Below the pieces are notes generated by a model. It made no database searches and was not told the DNA's origin. It worked only from the letters and a program-made list of their open reading frames with translations. Shown piece after piece: positions 39,402 through 47,893 of a stretch of 64,000 nucleotides of DNA. The DNA is taken from the NCBI RefSeq assembly GCF_001667885.1, contig NZ_LZJW01000087.1, forward strand, positions 62,001 to 126,000. The letters are read 5' to 3'. The position numbers and the translations under genes were made by a program. Every line of letters starts with the position of its first letter. Position 1 is the stretch's first letter. The DNA is from Mycobacterium scrofulaceum (GTDB lineage: Bacteria; Actinomycetota; Actinomycetes; Mycobacteriales; Mycobacteriaceae).

Positions 39402-40477
39402 CCGAGCTCGCGCAGCCGCCGGGCCACGCTTTCGGGCGTGACATCGCTGATGAACGCGTCCATCGCGGATTCGGAGGCCGCCAGGTACTTGAGCTTGGTG
39501 GCGCTGCGGCGGATCGACATCAGCTCGGCGTGGAAGTAGCCGTCGGCCTGGGCATCGGTGTCGGCGTACTGGTGTAGCGCCGAAATGTAGGGCAGCGGTG
39601 AGGAATACATCCGGTCGAATCGCCGCAGGATGTCCAGGTACATCCGCGCGAAGCCGTCCCGTTCCTCCTCGTCGAGTTCGACGATGTTGCGCACGAACCT
39701 GTTCGGGTAGATGTGCACCTCGACCGGCCACCGCGCGGCGAACGGCACGAACGCGGTGAACAGGGCATCGCGCGCGACGATTCGGCTGCCGTCGGCGATT
39801 TCGCCGGCGAGCAGGTCGCCGAAGAGGTTGGTGCCGTGGCGCTTTCGGTGGTCGCCGGCCCGCTCGAGCATGGCGGCGGTGCGCGGCGTCAGATACGGGT
39901 AGCCGTAGATCTGGCCGTGCGGGTGGGTCAACGTCACCCCGATTTCCTCGCCGCGGTTCTCGAAGCAGAACACCTGCTCAATGCCCGGCGCGGCCAACAG
40001 GTCGGCGGTGCGGTGCCGCCACGCCTCGATGACCAGCCGGGCGTGCGCGGCGTCCAGCCCGGCGAAGGAGCCGGTGTGATCGCTGGAGAAGCAGATCACC
40101 TCGCTGCGGCCGTGCCCCGGGGCGGAGACGAAGCCGTCACCCGCGGGCGCGAGCGCCGGGCCGGACCCGGACAGGCTGGGAAACCGGTTTTCGAAGACCA
40201 CCACGTCGTAGTCCGGCGCGGGCACCTCGCTGGTCAGCCCGGTCGGGCCGGGGCACAGCGGGCATTGGTCGGGGGGCGGTTTGTAGGTGCGGTCCTGGCG
40301 CAGCGCGGCGACGATCACCCATTGCCCGGTCGTCTGGTCGAACCGCAGCTCGGACCGCTGGGCGTCGCGCGCCGGCAGCGGCCTGCGGTCTTCGACCGGC
40401 GCCGGACGGTGCCCGGGCAGCGCGAAGAAGAGCAGGTCACGGCCGTCGGCCAGCCGGGCCCGCGTCGGCGCTGTCAC
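39398..40477 (-). CDS. galT: galactose-1-phosphate uridylyltransferase, intact
   Basis: A HIT-superfamily transferase of about 359 residues that exchanges UMP between UDP-glucose and galactose-1-phosphate. The active-site [10 protein letters not shown] is visible, with zinc-site CPLCPGP upstream and the second half containing [13 protein letters not shown]. The reading frame is continuous through both halves, whereas M. tuberculosis H37Rv has the gene annotated as two pieces, galTa and galTb. GTG 40477 is used; a GTG at 40549 would add 24 residues but would run into the start of the divergent FUSC gene. It overlaps galK by four bases. Confidence 0.88.
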   Translation of the reverse strand: MTAPTRARLADGRDLLFFALPGHRPAPVEDRRPLPARDAQRSELRFDQTTGQWVIVAALRQDRTYKPPPDQCPLCPGPTGLTSEVPAPDYDVVVFENRFPSLSGSGPALAPAGDGFVSAPGHGRSEVICFSSDHTGSFAGLDAAHARLVIEAWRHRTADLLAAPGIEQVFCFENRGEEIGVTLTHPHGQIYGYPYLTPRTAAMLERAGDHRKRHGTNLFGDLLAGEIADGSRIVARDALFTAFVPFAARWPVEVHIYPNRFVRNIVELDEEERDGFARMYLDILRRFDRMYSSPLPYISALHQYADTDAQADGYFHAELMSIRRSATKLKYLAASESAMDAFISDVTPESVARRLRELG

Positions 40478-40553
40478 GATGTCGAAGACTAGCTTGTGCC
40501 GGGTAATCCATGATGCGTTCAGCAGGCCAGAAGGGGGGCGCGCGATCACCGAC

Positions 40554-42842
40554 TTGTACGAACAGGGCCGCAACTGGGTGGTCGGCTCCGACCCGGGCCT
40601 GCTGCGGCTGCGCATGGCGACGCGGACGACGGCCGCGCTCGGCTGTTCCCTGCTGGTCCTCTACGCCCTGACCCGGGCGACGGGGCAGCCGCTGACCGTG
40701 GCGTTGCTGGGCGTCGTGATCACGATGGTCGCCTCGCGATCGGTCAACGAGCCCGACCCGCGGCAGCAGCGGATCACCATGGCGCTGCTGCCCCTGCCCG
40801 CCGCCGTGTCGATCGCGGCCGCGGCGGCGCTCGCGCCCCATCAGGTGGTGAGCGACGCGGTGTTCGTGCTCGTCGTGTTCACCGCCGCCTACATCCGCCG
40901 CTTCGGGGCGCGCGGCCGGGCGCTGGGCATGGTCGCGTTCATGTGCTACTTCTTCACGCTGTATCTGCGGGCGAGCGTCTCGGAGCTGCCCTGGATGATC
41001 GGGGCGGTCGCGGTGGGCACGGTGTGCACGTTCGTGATGACGACCTACGTCATGCCCGATCGGCCGGAACGCGTGCTGCGGGCGACCATCCGGGCGTTGC
41101 GGGCGCGGATGGCGATCGTCGTCGACACGACCGCCGACGCCGTCCGCACCGGCCGCCTCGACGAACGGCGCCGGCGCCGCATGCGGGCGCGCACCACTCG
41201 GCTCAACGAGACCGCCCTGATGGTGCAGGCGCAGATCGAGGACAAGGCCGACCCCGCCATGCTGTGGCCGGGCGTCACCGCCGAGCAATTGGCCCCCTGG
41301 CTGCTGGACGCCGAGCTGGCCATCGAGTGGGTGGCGACGGCCGGCCGGCGGGCCGCGGCGCTGATGTCGGAACACCCGGGCGCGATACCCGCCCCGACGC
41401 GGGTCGCGCTCGTCGACGCGCTCGCCCGGCTGGCGCGGGCCATCCGCCTGCCCGAGCCCGACGGCCTCCGGCAGGCCGCCGCCCGGGCGCAGCGGCTGCT
41501 CGACGAGCAGTGCGGTGCCGCCGATGAGGAGCCGGGCGGCGCCGCCGTGCGCCGCCTCGCCCTGGCGATCATCAACGCCGCCACAGCGACCGCCGACGTG
41601 CGGGCCGTCGTCGACCGCGCGGCGACCGGCGCCGCGGGCAACCTGGGGAGCGCGGACAGCGAGCGGCCGCCGGCCGCCGACGGCCCACCGCCGGAGGCGC
41701 CCGCCGAGCCCGCCGAACAAGCATCCGCGCGGGGCCTGCGGCCGACCACCCGGCAAGCCATCCAGGTCGCCGTCGCCGCGTCGCTGGCCATCGTCGCGGG
41801 CGAGCTGGTGTCACCCGCTCGCTGGTACTGGGCGGTGATCGCCGCGTTCGTCATCTTCGCCGGCACCAACTCGTGGGGTGAGACCCTGACCAAGGGCTGG
41901 CAACGCCTGCTCGGCACCCTGCTCGGGGTGCCCTGCGGCGTGCTGGTGGCCACGCTGCTGGCCGGCGACAGGACGGCCGCCCTCGCCGGCATCTTCGTCT
42001 GCCTGTTCTGCGCCTTCTATTTCATGACGGTCACCTACAGCCTGATGACCTTCTGGATCACCACGATGCTGGCGCTGCTGTACGGCCTGCTCGGCCAATT
42101 CTCGTTCGGCGTGTTGATGTTGCGGATCGAAGAGACCGCCCTCGGCGCGGTCATCGGAGCCACGGTGGCCGTCGTGGTGCTGCCGACGCACACCCGGGCC
42201 GCGATCCGCGACGACACCCGCACGTTCCTCGCCAGCCTCTCGGCGCTCGTCGAGGCGTCCACCGCCGCGATGTTCGGTGCGGAGGCGAGCGGGAGCCCGT
42301 CCGAGCAGGCACGTCAGCTGGACCGGGATCTGCAGCAGTTCCGCGTCACCGCCAAGCCGCTGCTGGCGGGCGTCGCCGGCCTGGCGGGCCGGCGCAGCAT
42401 TCGCCGGGCCCTGCGGATCTTCGCGGCGTGCGACCGGTACGGGCGCAGCCTGGCACGCAGCAGCGAGCGATACCAGGAGCCGATGGTTTCGCAAGCGCTC
42501 ACCTTCGAACTGGCCCAAGCGTTCTCGGCCGCCGCGGCCCAGACGCGGGCCAACATCGACGCGCTGGCCGCCGCCATCGGCAGTGGCCGCGCGCCGACCA
42601 TGGTCTCGGCGGCCGACGAGCTCGACGCCGCCGAAACGCTGGCCCGGCAACGGGACGGCGAAGCCGGATCAGCGGGCCAACCACTGCCCGACACCCGCCG
42701 GCTCCTCACCGCGGTGCACGCGCTGCGCCAGATCGAGCGGGCCATCGTGACCGCGGCCACCAACCTCGGCGGGCGCGAAACCGCCGCGGCCGAGTTTCAC
42801 ACCGACGGGTTTCAGAGGCCGGGCAGGCACGCCGGGAAGTAG
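40554..42842 (+). CDS. FUSC-family integral membrane protein
   Basis: A membrane protein of about 762 residues with two six-helix bundles: residues 20-180 (starting TTAALGCSLLVLYALT) and 400-560 (WYWAVIAAFVIFAGTNSWGE), each followed by a soluble helical domain. The second bundle carries the fusaric acid resistance (FUSC) signature, an aromatic-compound efflux or membrane-stress family. The start is uncertain: TTG 40554 keeps the conserved-looking RNWVVGSDPG segment, and GTG 40578 or ATG 40614 are alternatives. It diverges from galT and overlaps the convergent small exported gene by 31 bases. Confidence 0.72.
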   Translation: MYEQGRNWVVGSDPGLLRLRMATRTTAALGCSLLVLYALTRATGQPLTVALLGVVITMVASRSVNEPDPRQQRITMALLPLPAAVSIAAAAALAPHQVVSDAVFVLVVFTAAYIRRFGARGRALGMVAFMCYFFTLYLRASVSELPWMIGAVAVGTVCTFVMTTYVMPDRPERVLRATIRALRARMAIVVDTTADAVRTGRLDERRRRRMRARTTRLNETALMVQAQIEDKADPAMLWPGVTAEQLAPWLLDAELAIEWVATAGRRAAALMSEHPGAIPAPTRVALVDALARLARAIRLPEPDGLRQAAARAQRLLDEQCGAADEEPGGAAVRRLALAIINAATATADVRAVVDRAATGAAGNLGSADSERPPAADGPPPEAPAEPAEQASARGLRPTTRQAIQVAVAASLAIVAGELVSPARWYWAVIAAFVIFAGTNSWGETLTKGWQRLLGTLLGVPCGVLVATLLAGDRTAALAGIFVCLFCAFYFMTVTYSLMTFWITTMLALLYGLLGQFSFGVLMLRIEETALGAVIGATVAVVVLPTHTRAAIRDDTRTFLASLSALVEASTAAMFGAEASGSPSEQARQLDRDLQQFRVTAKPLLAGVAGLAGRRSIRRALRIFAACDRYGRSLARSSERYQEPMVSQALTFELAQAFSAAAAQTRANIDALAAAIGSGRAPTMVSAADELDAAETLARQRDGEAGSAGQPLPDTRRLLTAVHALRQIERAIVTAATNLGGRETAAAEFHTDGFQRPGRHAGK

Positions 42843-43219
42843 CACGGCTGGTTGGGCCCCTGGGCCTTTCGCACCAGGTCGAACAGCGCCAGCATGGTTT
42901 GCAACAGCCGCATTTCGACGCCGGGCCGTTGGGCGGGCGGCAGATTCTGCACGTCGTTGGACACCGTGGTGGCCTGCTGTTGCAGCTGCTTCAGCCGTTG
43001 CTGGCGGTCCGCCGGGGTGAGGTTGTCCCAGTTGTCGTGCAGGTCGTTCACCTGCCACTGCAACTCCGCGACCTCCGCCTCGGGATCGGCCGGCGGGGCG
43101 GGGGCCGACGCGTAGACCCGGCTTCCGACGGGCGCGGCGGCAACCTCGGCCTGCGCGCAACCGGCCGTCGCCAGCGCGCCGGCGACGAGGCCGCCCGCCA
43201 CTATCGCTGTGATTTTCAT
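42812..43219 (-). CDS. small exported protein with helical domain, unknown function
   Basis: A 135-residue protein with a clear signal peptide (MKITAIVAGGLVAGALATAGCAQA without exceeding the first 24 residues). TAGC could be a weak lipobox, but the -3 residue is Thr, so simple cleavage at AQA is more likely. The mature part is a charged helix pair, VAELQWQVNDLHDNW and QQRLKQLQQQATTV, ending CYFPACLPGL with two cysteines that could form a disulfide. Family unrecognised. It diverges from the CYP125-like gene across 93 bases and its 3' end overlaps the FUSC gene. Confidence 0.65.
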   Translation of the reverse strand: MKITAIVAGGLVAGALATAGCAQAEVAAAPVGSRVYASAPAPPADPEAEVAELQWQVNDLHDNWDNLTPADRQQRLKQLQQQATTVSNDVQNLPPAQRPGVEMRLLQTMLALFDLVRKAQGPNQPCYFPACLPGL

Positions 43220-43312
43220 AAAGGCTTCTTTTCTTCCAGGCTCGGCTTTATGGTGCTGGCAGTAGGACACGTCGGGTTTGCTACCGATCCCAATAGTCGC
43301 CAGGAGAATCCG

Positions 43313-44575
43313 ATGGCCGCACCGAACCTGCCGCCGGGCTTCGATTTCACCGACCCCGAGATCTACGCCCACCGGCTGCCGGTGCGGGAGTTCGCCGAAC
43401 TGCGCGCCACGGAACCGATCTGGTGGAACCGGCAGGCGCCCGATGCGGGCGGCTTCGGCGACGGCGGCTACTGGGTGGTCACCAAGCACCGCGACGTCCG
43501 CGACGTCTCGTTGCGCAGCGACGTCTTCTCCTCGGCCAGCAAGTCGATCGTGCCCCGTTATCGAGAAGACTTGGCCGCGGGCCAGATTGAGGCGGGGCGG
43601 GCGTCGATGATCATGATGGACGACCCGCAGCACAGCCGGTTGCGCAAGATCGTCTCGCGGGCCTTCACGCCCCGCGCGGTGGAGCGGCTGCGGGCCGAGC
43701 TTTCCGAGCGGGCGCGGCGCATCGTGACCGAGGCCGCCGCGAGCGGCTCGGGCGACTTCGTCCGCCAGGTCGCCTGCGAATTACCGCTGCAGGCCATCTG
43801 CGGACTGCTCGGCGTTCCGCAGGGGGACTACCACAAGTTGTTCGACTGGACCAACAACATGATCGGCAGCGACGACCCGGAGTTCGCGGGCAACGACGCG
43901 TTGACGTCGGCCGGTGAATTGATGTGGTACGCAATGCAATTGGCCGCACGTAGGCGCGAAGAGCCCGGCCCGAACGATCAAGACATCGTCACCGCGCTGA
44001 TCCGGGCCGACGCCGAGGGGCAGCACCTGTCGGAGGCGGAGTTCGGCATGTTCGTGGTCACGCTGGCCGTCGCCGGCAACGAGACGACACGCAACTCGAT
44101 CACGCAGGGCATGATGGCCTTCACCGACCACCCGGCGCAGTGGGAGCTGTTCAAGGCGCGGCGACCCAAGACCGCGGCCGACGAGATAATCCGTTGGGCG
44201 ACACCGATAACGGCCTTCCAGCGCACCGCGCTCGAGGACACCGAACTCGGCGGCGTCCGCATCACCAAGGGCCAGCGGGTGGTGCTGTTCTACCGCTCGG
44301 CGAACTTCGACGAAGACGTCTTCGACGAGCCGTACTCCTTCAACGTCCTGCGCAGCCCGAACCCGCATGTCGGCTTCGGCGGGACCGGGGCGCATTACTG
44401 CATCGGCGCGAACCTCGCGCGCATGACGATCGACCTGATGTTCAACGCGCTCGCCGACCACGTGCCCGACCTGACGCCGCTGGCCGAGCCCGAGCGGTTG
44501 AGGTCGTCGTTCATCAACGGCATCAAGCACTGGCAGGTGGATTACCGCGGCGCGCGACCGCTGGTGACGCACTAG
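43313..44575 (+). CDS. cytochrome P450, CYP125 family-like
   Basis: A 420-residue P450. The heme loop is FGGTGAHYCIGANLAR, the oxygen-activation helix is VAGNETTRNSITQGMM, and the K-helix ExxR is EIIR in AADEIIRWATPITAF. The opening LPPGFDFTDPEIYAHRLPV, WWNRQAP, and the ending NGIKHWQVDY match CYP125, whose known member in M. tuberculosis (Rv3545c) oxidises the cholesterol side chain at C26/C27. None of the cholesterol-ring or side-chain catabolic genes are adjacent, so this looks like a paralogue. ATG 43313 follows CAGGAGAA. Its last 53 bases overlap the convergent CYP135B1-like gene. Confidence 0.88.
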   Translation: MAAPNLPPGFDFTDPEIYAHRLPVREFAELRATEPIWWNRQAPDAGGFGDGGYWVVTKHRDVRDVSLRSDVFSSASKSIVPRYREDLAAGQIEAGRASMIMMDDPQHSRLRKIVSRAFTPRAVERLRAELSERARRIVTEAAASGSGDFVRQVACELPLQAICGLLGVPQGDYHKLFDWTNNMIGSDDPEFAGNDALTSAGELMWYAMQLAARRREEPGPNDQDIVTALIRADAEGQHLSEAEFGMFVVTLAVAGNETTRNSITQGMMAFTDHPAQWELFKARRPKTAADEIIRWATPITAFQRTALEDTELGGVRITKGQRVVLFYRSANFDEDVFDEPYSFNVLRSPNPHVGFGGTGAHYCIGANLARMTIDLMFNALADHVPDLTPLAEPERLRSSFINGIKHWQVDYRGARPLVTH

Positions 44576-45962
44576 CCGGGACCACGGCGGCCGGCTCGCG
44601 CGCCGCCGACCCGGCGGCGGACGTCGCGGCGGGCGCGTCCCTGATCGCCCGCAAGCGAATGCGGGCGCCGCGATGTGGCACCAGGACAACGAATTTCAGC
44701 CTCTGGCGTTCATCGGCCGCGGTCGTGGTGCACAGCTCGACCCGGCGCAGAATCTCGCGCAGCACCACGCGCATCTCGACCGTCGCGAAACCGGCGCCCA
44801 GACAGCGGCGGTTGCCGCCACCGAACGGAAACCAGGTCGTCGGGGTGAGCGTGGCGCCCAACATGCGGTCCGGGTCGAATCGGTCGGGATCCGGGTACAC
44901 CGCGGCGGCGCTGTGCACCAGCCCGATTCCGGGGGCCACCATGACGCCGGCCGGCAGCCGGTAGCCGGCCACGTCGGCGGGTTCGGTGAGCACCCGGCCC
45001 ACATCGAAGACCACCGGACGGATCCGCAACGTCTCCTTCACCAGCGCGTCGAGGTACTCGTCGCCGGCCGGATCGCCCGCGGCGGCGGCCTCGGCGGCGG
45101 CCACGGCCTTGGCCAGCACGGGCGGATGGCGGGTCAGCCGCTCGAGCGCCCAGGACAACCCGTTCGCGGTGGTGTCGTGCCCGGCCACCAGCAACGTCAT
45201 CAGCTGATCGCGCAGCTCCCGATCGGACATCGGGTGCGCGCCCTCGTCGGCGCGGACCAGCATGGCCAGCACGTCGGTGCGCCCGGCCAGGTCGGGGTCG
45301 GCGCGGCGCTCGGCGATCTCGGCGCAGAGCAGGCGGTCGGCCTCCGCCATTCGCCGACGCAGCGCCCGCCACGGCAGGTAACGCTGCAGCTCCGGCCTGG
45401 CCAGCGCCAGAGTCGCCCAGGGGCCGACGGTGAGGAGCCGGGGCATGATCGCGCGCAGGGCCGCGAGCCGGGCCGGGTCGGTGGCGCCGATGACCGTCCG
45501 CAGAATCACCTCGAGGGTGATCTCCGACATTTTGGGGGCGGCCGCGAAGCTTTTCCCCACCGGCCAGTCGGCGATCTTCGCGGCGGCGATGTCGGCCATC
45601 AGGCCGGCCCGGCGGGCGACGGCGTCACGATGAAAGGGCGGCAGCATCAGCCGGCGCCGATCCCGGTGGACGTCTTCGTCGATCACCAACAGCGAGCTCT
45701 CGCCCAACAGCCCGCCGAGTATCGAATTGGCTTGGCCGGCATGGAAAATGCGCGGGTCGCCGGCGAACACGGTCTTGATGTCCGCCGGGTCGCCCAAGTA
45801 GACCAGCGTCCCCATTCCCGCGACGCGCAGCGTGAACACGCTCCCGTAACGACGCCGGCAGGCGGCAACGAAATGCGAACCGCGGTGCAGCATCAACGCG
45901 GCCTGGATGACCCGGGGCAACGGCGGACCCGGCGGGAGCGTGGAACGCGCGGCTTTGCGCAT
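44523..45962 (-). CDS. cyp135B1: cytochrome P450 CYP135B1-like
   Basis: A 479-residue P450. The heme loop is FPFGGGNRRCLGAGF, the I-helix motif is LLVAGHDTTANGLSWALERL, and the ExxR is ETLR in ALVKETLRIRPVVFDVGR. Long stretches, such as IDEDVHRDRRRLMLPPFHRD, match CYP135B1 (Rv0568), an orphan P450 without an agreed substrate. The C-terminal 30 residues are a low-complexity Ala/Ser/Pro tail. ATG 45962 gives the family N-terminus LPPGPPLPRVIQAALML. The gene end overlaps the CYP125-like gene, so the two 3' ends form antisense RNAs. Confidence 0.9.
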   Translation of the reverse strand: MRKAARSTLPPGPPLPRVIQAALMLHRGSHFVAACRRRYGSVFTLRVAGMGTLVYLGDPADIKTVFAGDPRIFHAGQANSILGGLLGESSLLVIDEDVHRDRRRLMLPPFHRDAVARRAGLMADIAAAKIADWPVGKSFAAAPKMSEITLEVILRTVIGATDPARLAALRAIMPRLLTVGPWATLALARPELQRYLPWRALRRRMAEADRLLCAEIAERRADPDLAGRTDVLAMLVRADEGAHPMSDRELRDQLMTLLVAGHDTTANGLSWALERLTRHPPVLAKAVAAAEAAAAGDPAGDEYLDALVKETLRIRPVVFDVGRVLTEPADVAGYRLPAGVMVAPGIGLVHSAAAVYPDPDRFDPDRMLGATLTPTTWFPFGGGNRRCLGAGFATVEMRVVLREILRRVELCTTTAADERQRLKFVVLVPHRGARIRLRAIRDAPAATSAAGSAAREPAAVVPASASPAVARRGNPPASA

Positions 45963-46022
45963 CGCCCCCGATTTTACGACCGGCCGGCGCGCTGAAGCGG
46001 AGGCCTTTGCCGGCCTTCCGGC

Positions 46023-46895
46023 TCACATGCGCAGCTCGGTGCTGTCCGTCTCGTGGCGGTCGCCGGTCGCGATGAAGTCTTCGATCAGCTCCACCACCTG
46101 GTTCGGCGCCTCGACCTGTGCGAAGTGGCCCACATCGGGCAGGATTTCGAGCCGGGCGTCGGTGCGGGCCTCGTGCGCGGCGTACGCGTGATCGACCGGG
46201 ATGATGCCGTCCCGCTCGCCCCAGATCGCCATGACCGGCAGGTTCTCCCGCAGCCGCAGCCTGCTGAGCGCGCTGACCGCCTGGCCGCGGTAGTCCACCA
46301 CCGACCGCAGCGTCCGCAGGAACGACTGCCGCGTCTCGCCATCGGACAGCGACGAGTAGGCGCTCCACAGCTCGGCACCCCGCGGCGACTGGATGCCGGC
46401 GCTCTTCAGCCACGACCTCAGCCGGTTGCCGACCGACAGCACCGGCTTGGGCGCGATGATCGGCAACACCAGTTCCGCTCCGGGCGCCGACAGCAGCCGC
46501 AGCACCCAGCCGACGTCGGGGCCCAGGCCGCCGCTGCTGATCAGGATCAACCGCTTGGCGTAGTCGGGGTGCTGGTAGACGAACTGCATCGCGACGCCGC
46601 CGCCGAGCGACTGGCCGACCAGGGTGGCCTGGCTGACGCCCAATTCGTCGAGCAGGTCACGAAGCCAGACCGCGAACGCGCCCAGCGAGTAGTCGGTACG
46701 GGGCTTCGCCGACTCGCCGTGGCCGAGCAGGTCCGGGGCGATGACCCGGAACTTCTTCGCCAGCGGCGGGATGATCGACCGCCACGTCTCCGAGCTGCCC
46801 GCCATGCCGTGGATGAGCAGCAGCACCTCGCCTTCACCCTCGTCGCGGTAGGCGACCCGATCGCCGTGCAGCTCGAGGAACTTCAACTCGTTCAT
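46023..46895 (-). CDS. alpha/beta hydrolase
   Basis: A 290-residue alpha/beta hydrolase. The oxyanion motif is LLLIHGMAGSSETW near 25-38, the nucleophile elbow is LVGQSLGGG near 93-101, an acid is likely in IWGERDGIIP near 227-236, and the histidine is in DVGHFAQVEAP near 255-265. The fold is that of the general esterase/peroxidase-like group, and it resembles Rv2715-type enzymes. It lies 60 bases upstream of cyp135B1 on the same strand and may share its transcript, but the substrate is unknown. Confidence 0.78.
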   Translation of the reverse strand: MNELKFLELHGDRVAYRDEGEGEVLLLIHGMAGSSETWRSIIPPLAKKFRVIAPDLLGHGESAKPRTDYSLGAFAVWLRDLLDELGVSQATLVGQSLGGGVAMQFVYQHPDYAKRLILISSGGLGPDVGWVLRLLSAPGAELVLPIIAPKPVLSVGNRLRSWLKSAGIQSPRGAELWSAYSSLSDGETRQSFLRTLRSVVDYRGQAVSALSRLRLRENLPVMAIWGERDGIIPVDHAYAAHEARTDARLEILPDVGHFAQVEAPNQVVELIEDFIATGDRHETDSTELRM

Positions 46896-47005
46896 GGCCC
46901 CGGTGTACCCGCTCCGGCGCCGTTTAGGACCCCGGCGGGGCGAATCTGTGATGAAAACCGCTTCCGGCCGCCGCCGTGCCGCAGACCTCAGCGATGATCT
47001 AGTGC

Positions 47006-47893
47006 ATGACCGAACCGGTTGCGGCCCGCGTGGCCGTCTACCTCGACTTCGACAACATCGTGATCTCGCGATACGACCAGGTCCACGGGCGAAACTCCTT
47101 CCAGCGGGACAAAGCGAAGGGGCTCGAGCAGTACGGGGAGCGGCTCGGCCGGGCCACCGTGGACGTCGGCGCCATCCTCGACTTCGCGTCGTCGTTCGGG
47201 ACGCTGGTGCTCACGCGCGCCTACGCGGACTGGTCGGCCGACATCAACGCGGGGTACCGCGGGCAGCTGGTCGCCCGCGCGGTGGACCTGGTGCAGCTGT
47301 TCCCCGCGGCGGCCTACGGCAAGAACGGCGCCGACATCCGGCTGGCCGTGGACGCCGTCGAGGACATGTTCCGGCTGCCCGACCTCACCCACGTGGTGAT
47401 CGTGGCCGGTGACTCCGACTACATCCCGCTGGCCCAGCGTTGCAAGCGGCTCGGCCGCTACGTGGTGGGGATCGGGGTGGCCGGCGCGTCGAGCCGGGCG
47501 TTGGCGGCGGCCTGCGACGAGTTCGTCATCTATGACTCCCTGCCGGGGGTGCCCGCGCTCGAACCGCACGCCGCCGACGCCGACGCCAAGCCGGCCAAGC
47601 GGCGCTCCGGGCGCGCCAAGGAGTCGCCACCCGAGGAACCGGAGCCGCCCGATCCCCAGGCCGCCGCCACGGCGCTGCTGACGCGCGCGCTGCAGATCGG
47701 CCTGGAAAGGGACGACGTCGACTGGCTGCACAACTCCGCGGTGAAGGCGCAGATGAAGCGGATGGACCCGTCGTTCAGCGAGCGGTCGCTGGGGTTCCGG
47801 TCGTTCAGCGATTTCCTGCGATCGCGCTCCGATGTGGTCGAGTTGGACGAGACGTCGACGACGCGGATGGTGCGGCTGCGTGCGCAAGACTGA
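47006..47893 (+). CDS. NYN-domain protein (LabA/PIN-like) with OST-HTH-type C-terminus
   Basis: A 295-residue protein. Residues 9-175 form an NYN domain, a PIN-like RNase fold, with the conserved acidic residues in VAVYLDFDNIVIS, GADIRLAVDAVEDM and VIVAGDSDYIPLA. A basic/acidic linker (PAKRRSGRAKE, PPEEPEPPDP) follows at 190-215. The C-terminal part, with LLTRALQIGLE and GFRSFSDFLRSRSDVVEL, fits an OST-HTH/LOTUS-type RNA-binding domain. It is a predicted RNA-binding nuclease or adaptor in the cytosol. Its stop is 14 bases inside the start of the MFS gene. Confidence 0.78.
   Translation: MTEPVAARVAVYLDFDNIVISRYDQVHGRNSFQRDKAKGLEQYGERLGRATVDVGAILDFASSFGTLVLTRAYADWSADINAGYRGQLVARAVDLVQLFPAAAYGKNGADIRLAVDAVEDMFRLPDLTHVVIVAGDSDYIPLAQRCKRLGRYVVGIGVAGASSRALAAACDEFVIYDSLPGVPALEPHAADADAKPAKRRSGRAKESPPEEPEPPDPQAAATALLTRALQIGLERDDVDWLHNSAVKAQMKRMDPSFSERSLGFRSFSDFLRSRSDVVELDETSTTRMVRLRAQD

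Noticed and set aside
43261..43276. KstR-like operator before the CYP125-like gene
   Set aside because: GAC-AC-GTC is palindromic but does not fit the AAC/GTT core of KstR sites; too weak to annotate.
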